DNA from: Owenia fusiformis
Lineage: Eukaryota; Annelida; Polychaeta; Sabellida; Oweniidae
Length of the DNA: 64,000 bases
Assembly: GCA_903813345.2 (NCBI GenBank)
Contig: CAIIXF020000010.1
Location: 27,428,425 to 27,492,424, forward strand
Reading direction: 5' to 3'
Part shown: positions 23,567 through 54,365 of the stretch, piece by piece
How the letters are laid out: each line of letters opens with the position of its first letter
How positions within the stretch are numbered: the first letter of the stretch is position 1
The notes under the pieces: model-generated
Seen by the model: the letters and a program-made list of their open reading frames with translations, nothing else
The model's database searches: none
Told to the model about the DNA's origin: nothing
Position numbers and translations under genes: made by a program

Positions 23567-24443
23567 TTGCAAGTATATACAAACATCTGTAGAGTTATGC
23601 TGACTGTGATATCAAAAGATTGAAAAAAATGTGATATTTAATTCATTTCTTAGTATTCTATTTAAATCTGCATCTGAATTTTAGCAACATGGAGCCATGG
23701 GATCTAAAAACATGAAGACCTATTAAGTCATTTATAGTAAAACATGAGTGTAAGTTGAACACCTTTGGTAACTCTTATGTGTTCTACTTTGGAGGTGTTC
23801 ACTAAGTAAAATATATCATTAAATTACATAAAACTTTTTAACTATTGGGTCATGGAACTATGAAAAGTTCATAAGTTTAATAGGTTTTACCATAGGCAAA
23901 GGTCGATAGAAATAATTTTTAAATAAAGATGGCATGGTAATTGATCTGTGTTTATTTATAAATAACAGAGGGGGAGAAACACCAGGGTTCAAAGATGGCA
24001 TACGCTTATAATGTAAATCTGTATTGAGATGACATTGTCGCTGATTGGTCAAAAGTCTACAAACAAATGACGTCATCAATGGCGGTTTCAAAATTTTCGA
24101 AATACACTTGGAATAATATTATGTTTATTTCTGTCGTGTTAACCAATATCATAGCTTCTCATTCACCCTGGACGAAGTGATAAGGTCAAAACAAGTGGCT
24201 CTGATTTAGGAAAAAACGATCTTCCTAAAAATTAATAATTTTTGTACCCCAATTTTTGTAAGGTTAAATTCTTGTGGACAAAGAGGAGAATCATATACAA
24301 TTTTGTATTATGTTCAAGTGGTACATCTTAAAGGGTTCCGATAAGCTTCCCGTATAAAAACAATATGGCGACTCCTGGATCAGTCCATTTTTAAGAAATA
24401 AGGGGAGTTCTGTAAAATCCAGTTTATTGAAATTGTCTTTGAG

Positions 24444-24889
24444 ATAAAGTAATCCGTTTATAATGATTTTGAAAACGTTATCCATATAGTGATTGCGTTC
24501 AAAGAATATGTACAACAGCCAATATAAATCCTTGTATTAGAACTGCTTTGTTTCATTTGTAGGATATTTCATATGCCAAGCTGTGTGCTATTACGTTATG
24601 GGGAAATTTAGATGTCAATTTTTCCTTATTATACACAAATAGACGATCCTAAAACTTCACCCATAAATGTGGAATTGATTTGTCAAAATAAAAATCACAC
24701 TTTTATAAATGTGTGACGATCTATAATATACTTATGCTATATAACAGTTAGAGGTGTTGACACAACGACCTCCAGCCTGTGAACCCTTGAGTATTATTCC
24801 GGGATCGGGCCTTTTATACTAAACGGTGAGCAACACCAGAAACGAGCGTTCGATTTGCTAAACGATATGCGTCACCCTTTAAACTACTC
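24444..24889 (+). repeat. 446-bp dispersed block, copy 1
   Basis: The block from AAGTAATCCGTTTATAATGA to GCGTCACCCTTTAA recurs in the same orientation at 55449-55898 in RPL17 intron 2 with about 4-6% difference. It has no clear inverted ends of its own. Confidence 0.85.
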
Positions 24890-25336
24890 AGTTCGTGTGT
24901 TTTAAATTGAATGGAACGCGCATTAGTGGCTGGAGTGTAAATTAAAGTTGAGAATTATATCTCCCGCTAAAAATTACGATTTTATATTGTCAAAATATCT
25001 TTCATTGATGATCAATGATGCATATAAACGTTCATGCACACCAAGATTGTATGTTTCTTTTCATATGTGCATTTACAGCATCGACAGTTATTTCAATTTG
25101 ATGTGATGCCTATTGTTTTACTCCCGACGACGAACATTTGAGGAAAATAAGCGGTTATTGATTTGCGATGGTGATTTGTGATAAAACGCGGCTTTCTATA
25201 CCTGATTTAGTTTCATTAATTTAACGTTTTCCAGTCATGTCCTATGACAATCGCCGTTACGAAGCGTCGAAAATCTCTTTATATTACATCAAGTCATGTG
25301 GAAGTGGCCGTACGATGAAATAAGAGTCTAAGATAC

Positions 25337-25525
25337 ATGCAGCTTGTTAGACGTACGATGCCCGTTGTCAACGCAAAGTCCAAAGATCTGGATGTCAAAA
25401 CAACCCCTTTATTTACACTGCCATTGCACATGAATGGGAATTATGTTTATGTCCACTATTTTAGTAAATCGTCTTGGACATTTACTATAGAACAAATCAT
25501 TTGCCTTACTGTATCTTTTGTTTAG
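25337..25525 (+). other. Isolated open frame inside element A
   Basis: A 62-codon frame (MQLVRRTMPVVNAKSKDLDV...) begins shortly after the shared block. It resembles nothing I know. It could be part of a lost element protein or chance; nothing nearby extends it. Confidence 0.2.
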
Positions 25526-25979
25526 CCTGAGAAGCAGTCACAGTGATTGTTTAGATTTTTGATTCAATCTCATTAATTTTGATGAAGCCCTCTTTTAAGC
25601 AGTTTAGTCGAATGAATGCAAAGGAATAATATAACGTATTTGTTAAAGTTCCACTTTTTTAAAAAATAACAATAGTATTAATAAAGTTTTCAAAAATAAA
25701 CTTTATTCTATCATCTATATCTGTGTAAAGAACTATACAATTAAGAAAACAAATAACTACAGTACAGTGTTGATATTTGCACTTTTGTGTTGATAATTAC
25801 CTATAATATTAATGTAATTACCTTTAATAATCATATAATTACCTATAATAATTATTCCAAAATATGATTAAAATTGTTACTCAAATAGTTATGACTAACA
25901 GTTATTATAAAAATAAGGTCAGGTATGCATTAGGTATGCATTACAAAATTGTATGACCAGAATCATGACAAAGTATATA

Positions 25980-26920
25980 CAGGGTGACCCAAAAAAATGC
26001 AACCCTCCATTTCTTCAATATTTTTCTTAAATGGAGATAAATTGCTCTGAGATTTGGCACACAAGGACTTCATTCAATGTGGGATCCTCTGGCAAAGTTT
26101 TAATAATCATATTCTTATATTGATAGATCTCGTAATTTTGCTGAAAACAAACTTGCAATGTTCAAGGAAAACTGTTCATAACACGGATGCATTCTTCCCC
26201 ATGGGCATGGCTCAAATGTTTGCAGCCATTGCTTATTGGAGTTCTGCAGTTGCGGTAGGGTTATTTTCATACACATTATCCTTTAAATAACCCCATATGT
26301 AGAAGTCAGGGGCATTGAGATCAAGACTGTGGGATGACCATGGGTTCTCCGTCCTAGGAGAGATCATCTTTTCATAGAAATGACAAGTGAGCCAGGCTAT
26401 GCTATCATTAGAAGTGTGAGGAGTAGCTCAATACTTCTAGAACCACTGTTCTTGTCTATTGAAGCCTGTATGTCATTCTAGAACTGCCTAGAACTTCCTG
26501 GGAACGCAAATATTGCGCTGTGTGTTAACAGTTACAGTGTTGGCATTATCAACCTCAAACCAAAAGGGGCTGATGATTTCATGTTTGGAAATTGGTAGCC
26601 CAAGCTGTGCATTTAACAGAATGAAGGGGCCTTTGAAGCACTTCATCTGGAATTTGTGATCCCAGAACACATTTCTTGAGTTTACATGTTCAGAAAGAAG
26701 GGAATGTGATTCATCTGAAAACGTAAATTGGAAATGGACGACATTTGGAGCATATTTTGGAACGACCATAGCTCTATCAATATAAGACTATGATTATTGA
26801 AACTTTGCCAGGGGATCCCACATTGAATGAAGTCCTTGTGTGCCAAATTCCAGAGCAATTAACCTCCATTTAAGAAAAATATTGAAGAAATGGAGGGTTG
26901 CATTTTTTTTGGGTCACCCT
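25980..26920 (-). mobile_element. Degenerate Tc1/mariner-like transposon inside element A
   Basis: Ends are inverted over more than 100 bp: CAGGGTGACCCAAAAAAATG on the left, ending TTTTTTTTGGGTCACCCT on the right, with TA flanks. The minus strand keeps transposase fragments: FTFSDESHSLLSEHVNSRNV (26488-26769), matching the DE-HF---G-VN--N motif, and later WSSHSLDLNAPDFYIWGYLK (about 26290-26350), matching the S-PDLNP-DF-LWG motif. Stops and missing sequence between them show it is inactive. At about 940 bp it is shorter than a full element. Confidence 0.85.
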
Positions 26921-27341
26921 ATATAAGAATACCCTTTTCTTAAATTGCAATTTATGAATTATCAAAAATATATTTCACTTCATCAATCATCACTTGTATA
27001 AATCTAGATTTTCTTCATCCTAGTATAAATTAATAAAAACAGAGGTAACAAAATAATTTGCTATCTATGACATGTCAAACATGTAGAGCTATCTAGTATA
27101 TATTTCATATACAGTGTCCCAAACAAACATAATATAAGTATTTCACATTTTAAAACTCATCTTTAAAATCATTTTAACATGTAGCCTAGTGGCTCAACAA
27201 TGTTTTGGTCACAAGGCTTGCAATTAGTAAATTAAATAACTCTGAAGCATGCTTACTAAAGACATTAAATTACCTCATTAAACAATATGTAGTATTATGC
27301 TTATAAAAATGTACTTGCATTTTTTAATTATTTATAATACA

Positions 27342-27540
27342 CAATGATTTAGTTTTGCAATATTTTAATTTATTCTATAAATATTTTTCAAGCAACTGAA
27401 TATTGTTTTCATAATTAAGACTTTGACTAACTAATATGTGTGGTTTTAGTCAATGACGTCATAATTATGAGAAAAATATTCAGTTGCTTGAAAAATATTG
27501 ATAGAATAAATTTTGAATATTGCAAAACTAAATCATGTTG
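27342..27540. repeat. 200-bp palindromic MITE
   Basis: ATGATTTAGTTTTGCAATAT (27345) is inverted as ATATTGCAAAACTAAATCAT near 27520-27537. The arms continue inward through TTTTTCAAGCAACTGAATAT to a centre around 27425-27440. Confidence 0.8.
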
Positions 27541-27868
27541 TTATTAAAACAACTTCTTTATAGGAAATACAAATAATATAATGAAAACTTAATAGCTATG
27601 CCTTTTATAAATATCACTAAGAATTGTACTACTGTAGTGTTGCATATCATTTGCATTCAATCTGTTCCTAAGAGCAATCTAGTACATATGCACACTGCAC
27701 AGAGTGATACAATCATTTTGCCCTCTAATTTTGAAAATATTTGAATTTTTCAATCATAATTAAATGTTCTTAAATTATCTTATTAATTTCTAATACAACA
27801 AGAATACAGTTAAACTATTTTTTTTCAAAATCTGGCTTTGTCAATATTAACCTAATAAGCAAGTCAAC

Positions 27869-28019
27869 TCAAAAATGTAATGACACATTTATAATACTAA
27901 CATTAATAATTTTTCTGATTTTCATTTCATTTTCAGGATGTTTTAAAATCAAGTGTTGTATTATTGCATTAAATTGTTTTGTTTTCCCGTCACAATGGTA
28001 GCATTGGAAGCCTACACAC
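27869..28019 (-). pseudogene. C2H2 zinc-finger exon in element A
   Basis: After an acceptor (TTTCAG at 28020-28025 on the minus strand) a frame encodes GFQCYHCDGKTKQFNAIIQH, then LILKHPENEMKIRKI, and stops at 27869. It is a single C-x2-C-x12-H-x4-H finger. I find no confident upstream exon. It lies just outside element B, pointing the opposite way from the finger gene inside B. Confidence 0.5.
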
Positions 28020-28221
28020 CTGAAAGTAAACAAGTGATTAATTATAGACATCCATTCCACGTATTTTCCATATATTCTGTGGGAATCAGAGCCGCGTTTT
28101 TTCCAGAAAATAAATCTAATCTCGTCTCAGGGACGTAAATTACTTCTTGTATTAGAAAAATAATGGTGATATGACATTCCCTGGTTCATAAACTATTATA
28201 TCGCCAAATATCAATGCATTT

Positions 28222-30532
28222 CACGGTGACCAAGAGTTAACAGTGCAAATCGGCCCGGTCGTGTTTTTTTAAACTCTTTAGTCGTGTTTTGTAAGAATAT
28301 GGGATGCGACATTCGATAGAATGGAGCAAAATGGTAAGAATATTCTATATTTTACAAACTTACATATCTTGACTTCTACCTAAGATGTTCTTCTTCATAC
28401 CCACGAATCTATTTTGGGGTTAAATCCATCATTCTTCATATCAATCGCAATTATATACCAAAAGTGCCAGAAATATGTACTTAATTTGCATTTAGTGTTA
28501 TTTAATCAAGTTTAAACAGACAATCCATTCAACAACGTGGAATAATATTCACTACTCTAAAGATCATGTAAATATTTTAACTGTATTTATCTTAAAATTG
28601 CCATAAATGACCGTAAATGTAGAAAGTGGAGTTAACTATGGAGAAGGGACAATATAACGTCATGGACGTGTCTTATAATAAGCATGTTAACGTTTTGGAA
28701 TTGTAAAGATAACGTTTTAGACGTGATAAAATTAATGACTTTGAATTGTCTTGTAATATTGTTCACATTGACCATGTTTTGTTGCTTGATAATTTGTCTG
28801 TGCTTCTGAAAATAATCGTATTAGTACTTTGAAGATAAGTGTTTGTACTACATGACTATTCACATATTTTGTAATTTCAGTTCCTCGGAATAAGTGCAAC
28901 GCATGCTCTTTCAAAAGTGCTCATAAGAACACTTTCCTTGAACATTATGAGAAGGTTCATCCGACTGATCTGTTCAGAATTGACATCCCTATCCACGATC
29001 TAGTACTAGAATAAATTGAAAAACTAAATTCTTACTATCTCGTATTTCTGCTAGAAGTTAAAACTCAAAAAGTATCTTCTTATTCAATAATATAATTTAT
29101 AGTTTATGTTGGTTTTATAATAATTTGCGGGCCTAGTGCGACACACACTATTAACCAGAAACAAATAGTATGCATTATTACACAAGCAGATCCCCACCAT
29201 CTGTTCATGTATTAGTATAAAACACGGGAATATACATTATGTGTCACCCGTTTATTGTAATTTGTAGTCAAGATATGAATAAATAAGAATAAATAAAAAA
29301 GACAGATATATGATTTAACAAGATCAACAGATGTTGTAATTTAATTCGCTAGAAAACTATGTTACAGTACAGTTCATAGATCACTCATAGAACGATAGCA
29401 GCATATGTAGCGTTTTTTACCTATTGCAATTTGGAAATTAAAATTGAAATTGTATAGCATTGTGTGAGGCGAATTAGGGAATAACATCGAATCAAATTGT
29501 TAAAAATCCTGAGGCAAACCTAATAGATATTTAGCATACGATTTTAATAACGGTGGAGTTATTCCTTACATTAGGTGATCATATATATGCATTTACATGT
29601 AGTGCATCACAAACTAAACATTTCCTCTCATTTTAAATAAATTTATTTACGTTCATGACAGGGAAAAGTGAGTTTAAGGCCAATAGGGACGTTTTAAAAC
29701 GTATTTGAGGCAAATTCAAAAATAGCAACGAGCCATTTAATGAGCGACAGGGCAATTAAAAAATAATATGACTGGTAAAATTTTCAAAATGACGAGCGAC
29801 GAGGCAAAGCTCGCTTGCATTAACCATGCGTGTCTGATTCTAACCATTTTGATTTAAGTATCAAATTCGGTAGTGATCCCATAGATCAATCTTGACATAT
29901 TATGTCGTACATTTGATTATTGTTAATCATTTATAATTAAGATATAGTGTCACTCAGACAACAACTTCTTCCACATTGTGATCATTTTTTGGGAAATACA
30001 TAATGTTAATTGTGCTGTTTCCCACTTCCAAATCGTTAAACCTCAATGTCTCTACACGTCTAGAACGTTTCACTAACAGGTCAACGTCATTAACCGCAAT
30101 CTTTTCAACACGTCTAAAGAGTTTAATCTAAAAAATACTATTCGGTCAATTGCTACTTATTTAAGCTCTTCTAACTTTTGATTTTCGCACATATTGTGAA
30201 TGCTTTCCTTATGAATCGATGTATTCATTGAATACAAGTCAGGCAAGAGATTTTCAGGCAAAAATATGTATAACACTGACAGAATTGCTCATTTCCCGAT
30301 ATAACAAGACTATAGCATACGATTCGTGCAAATAACACGTTTACGAATACCTGAAGTTAAGATATATAGTATGGAAAGCAATATAAATTACTTACTTTTA
30401 CATAAAGTCAAGTGACAGCAATTTCATGACCAAATTTATCAACCTACCTCTCAAATTTTCAAAAAAACACGACTAAAGAGTTTAAAAAAACACGACCGGG
30501 CCGATTTGCACTGTTAACTCTTGGTCACCGTG
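28222..30532. mobile_element. Element B: 2.3-kb CAC-ended TIR element nested in element A
   Basis: The left end CACGGTGACCAAGAGTTAAC (28222) and about 65 bp following are inverted at 30466-30532, ending GTTAACTCTTGGTCACCGTG. CATTT flanks both sides exactly (28217-28221 and 30533-30537). The size and target duplication match element A's design though the end sequence differs. The first seven bases, CACGGTG, differ from the recombination-signal heptamer CACAGTG at one position. The only gene-like content is the mini-gene at 28321-29014. Confidence 0.75.
28321..29014 (+). CDS. Two-exon C2H2 zinc-finger mini-protein in element B
   Basis: Exon 1 (28321-28333) is ATGGAGCAAAATG followed by a GTAAGA donor. 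Exon 2 (28881-29014) follows TTTCAG and closes at TAA. Phases agree and give a complete 48-residue protein beginning MEQNVPRNKCNACSFKSAHK, then NTFLEHYEKVH and an acidic end DLVLE. The finger is C-x2-C-x12-H-x4-H, the same spacing as the minus-strand exon at 27869-28019. The ATG lies about 30 bp inside the terminal repeat. It could be a free-standing DNA-binding mini-protein or the remnant of a longer transposon gene whose later exons are gone. Confidence 0.5.
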
Positions 30533-30844
30533 CATTTGAAACAGAGTATCTACCATTTTTTTCAAAAATAATCAAAAAAAAATATTGCAGTTATTTACAA
30601 AAATATATTATTTCAATTCGTATTCATTTCGTTTCTTAGTATTAATCGTTACAATATTATATATAGAGAGGTGGATATGTCTTGGATCAATGTACCGAGT
30701 TTGAACATGTCAGGTGGCCAAGAAAGGGTATAATTTAAAGAAATAAACTCACCCCTGCTCTGCCATGTTTATTTTTAGGAAGATCGTTTTTTCCTAAATC
30801 AGAGCCACTTGTTTTGACCTTATCACTTCGTCCAGGGTGTCATT

Positions 30845-33018
30845 TCACATCAAGATAAAGAAAGGTGTACGGAATATGCCTATGTCAATTAAAACATCCC
30901 ATCGAAGTGTAATATTTGAAAACTAGCCGATGAAAATTCGAACGAACGAAGGTGGTAAGCAAGAGAGGTAATTATGTCTGTCTCCTCTCATAAATAAAGA
31001 TAACACTGGATTCTGTTGGTGCTGCCATCTTTACATCGGCCCAGAACTTATGGGTTTTACTGTATATGTACTTTGTAAATACAAATTATTTCAGGAAATT
31101 TGAGATTACGATAGACCTTTCCAAAAAACTCTGCTACCTTTTGGTATATCAAAGAAGCTATGGTTGTAAGTAGCATTCTGTCAAAGCAAAAATAGAATTA
31201 GCTGATTGTTAATTTTGAAAAAGCTGGATGACTCTTACTGCAGTTAGCTTCATTCAAGATGGTTGCCAAGGTTCTTTCATTTTCAATAAACCTCAGATTT
31301 CAGCTAAATTAAGCTGTTGAATCTGGATTCCAAATGTTTCGCCATGCAAATTAATAAAGCTACGATGGTAAATAACCACAAGTTAATGCTCAAACAACCA
31401 CAATATTGGAGAATTTTAAAGAAAATGGCTTCTCACTAAATTCTAAGTGAAGCCATTTTCAGGGTCAACTGCAATTGTTTCATCTTTCCTTAGTGAAGTA
31501 AAGAATTTGGTCAGCATTCACCTATTTTTCCATTTTCAACATGAGAAACAGGTCTTATTCAATAACAGGATGTAACTAGGTTTTTGGCTTTTCGGTATTA
31601 CTGTATTTATTCATACATCATTTTGACAATGTCATACATGTATTTAATCAAGTTTCACATCCAAGTGCTTCTAGTTATATTACAGTATATACTTCTAGTC
31701 TGTGAATAACACATTTACGGTTCAAACTCTAATCTGTATGAGATATTAATCTATTTTAGATTTATATTGATATTCATTTGCATATTGCTAATACAATTAC
31801 ATGTAATTGCATATTACATGATGATACATACTTTTAAAACGAACATATTTGGTGTATCAAAGAAAACTTCAACAAGAATCATGTTTGTCCATACAAAAAT
31901 ACAATACTATTCTAAACACATACAAACTTTCAAATGGTATATCATTCAGTTTAAAAACAGACATAATTTTGTTCATTATTTTCATTGTATTATAAATAAG
32001 TAAGTACAAAACTAGGCAAAATTACATAATTAACACCTTTATCATTTGGTTGCATTTACACAAACTATGATAGATATATTGTGTAGACTTTCACTGACTG
32101 TGGTAATCTAAATGTGATATCTGGAATATATCCCCTACCCAACCTGCTACATGTCACAGTGGAGAAATTATTGTTTACATCACCTCCCTGAAAACAATAC
32201 ATTTTTAATTTTTGTACCTCAATGTATATTCGGAATGAGCCAGGTTCTGACATTTCTGAAATTCTCCTTATTTTCTGTTTCTTCAGATCTCAATATAGCA
32301 AACCAAAGAATGTGATCCTCATTTGAATAGAAATACTTTTTATCTCCTCCGAAAGTTGACGTCATGTCCCACTGTATTCTACATGTCTCATATCTCTCAC
32401 ATGTCCCGCTTCATTCTCCGCATATGCCACCTTATTCTCGATATGGCCCACCCATTTTCTATGTATGGCACCTCACTCTAAACATGTCCCACATTATTTT
32501 TGATGTCCCACCCCATTCATATGGCACTTCATTCCCTTAATGTTATACCTTAGTCTTTACATGCCCCCCCCCCATTCTCCAAATATGCTATTTCATTCTG
32601 CTTTTCAACAATTCTTAATTCCAAGACAATTCGTCCAGTTTTGTTCTACAGAATGTGTAACACACTTGTAGTCCATGCTGTCTTACATGATCAATTGAAC
32701 ACACTGTTCCTTGTACAGATAGATCTCCTAATCAGCTAGTATGCAGCTAGCTATACAGTGTTCACTTGTATATACTGAAGCGCTTATAGTGTAAGTTATA
32801 AATATATGTCTACTTGTACAGTTTATGTCAAAATAGTCATGCTAACATAGCATTTAGGAAAAAATAGTAAAGTAAATTTGAACATTTAAATTTCAGTCTC
32901 CCAATTACAGAAAAATGTGAGTAAATCATACATTTCACTCATATTGTGTTTTCAATGAAGTCAAAGTTGTGAAAGGTGACTGCAAGACTAGAGAGACATT
33001 ATCTGTACACATGTATTA
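30845..33018. other. Intergenic stretch between element A and the 3' end of MEK
   Basis: No exon is visible. From about 32355 to 32590 a decayed tandem repeat of roughly 27-30 bp occurs, with phrases like ATGTCCCACTTCATTCTC and a C-run. The MEK 3' UTR must begin here; AATAAA on the minus strand at 31616-31621 is one candidate signal but is distant. Confidence 0.4.
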
Positions 33019-53666
<20,648 letters not shown>

Positions 53667-53973
53667 ATTCCAAACTCTTTATAAAGCAATTACTTTGCAA
53701 AAACTATTCTATATCATTCCTGAAGTAGCTTCATTCATGTGGTACGTTTGTTTCACTCTGTTGTGTTTTAATTCGGCGTAAAACCGAGAAATTATAAGCG
53801 AACAGAAATAAATCGGAAATTTTTCTAAAAACCTAGATTTACATCCCATAATAACCGGAACTAAAGGGCACCTGTTGACCTTTTGAATATTCATAAGCAG
53901 GTGCTATAGAAACAAGGTTATTTCGAGGCGCCATCTATTTCGAAATTACTATTTCTCCCACAATGCAATTGTA
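53667..53973. promoter_or_regulatory. Bidirectional promoter, MEK / RPL17
   Basis: MEK's start codon (minus strand) and the RPL17 TOP start (plus strand) are about 307 bp apart with no repeat between. It contains an ETS-like core (ACCGGAACT near 53855). The MEK cap site cannot be placed precisely. Confidence 0.55.
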
Positions 53974-53997
53974 CTTCCTTTTTCAATCCACAGTGAG
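53974..53997 (+). promoter_or_regulatory. RPL17 TOP start and 24-nt leader exon
   Basis: CTTCCTTTTTC is a canonical TOP tract, followed by AATCCACAGTGAG and a donor GTTTGT at 53998. Joined to the acceptor at 54359-54360, it gives a 29-nt 5' UTR ending TCAAA before the ATG. Such short leaders are normal for ribosomal-protein genes. Confidence 0.6.
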
Positions 53998-54365
53998 GTT
54001 TGTGAAATATTATTTCGAATCTTGATATATATCTGAAATATTCTCCTTCATCTTGCATTGAATCAAAGAATAAATAACATATACACTTCCCTTATTCTAT
54101 TCTCAGTGACACCAGATTACTATTTTGTGCAGAACTATTCCGTGTCACCTATTATTTACCTATTTTTGAAATGCCTATATGTTTTTTATTTTTTATCGTC
54201 CATTTTTCTCAAATTTTGCATGTTATTTCGAAAATATGAGATGTTAACGTTGTGAAACGCATCTCATGATATAGATTATTTGTTTGTTTCCTATGTACCA
54301 CTCTCTTATCTGTGTATGGTAACCATTTGGTCAGTAACACAATTCATTTTTTCATTTCAGTCAAA

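Larger units (their letters stand above)
24164..30839. mobile_element. Element A: 6.7-kb CAC-ended TIR element with 5-bp target duplication
   Basis: About 70 bp at 24164-24233 (CACCCTGGACGAAGTGATAA...) are inverted at 30770-30839 (...TTATCACTTCGTCCAGGGTG) with almost no differences. TCATT flanks both ends exactly (24159-24163 and 30840-30844). A 3'-terminal GTG with a 5-bp duplication is the pattern of Transib and RAG-like transposons; no transposase could be recognised. It contains a Tc1/mariner copy, element B (28222-30532), a minus-strand zinc-finger exon (27869-28019) and a 446-bp block (24444-24889) shared with 55449-55898. It appears non-autonomous. Confidence 0.75.

Noticed and set aside
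32355-32590. Coding repeat of the phrase ATGTCCCAC
   Set aside because: Unit length varies and frames are interrupted; best seen as a decayed minisatellite.
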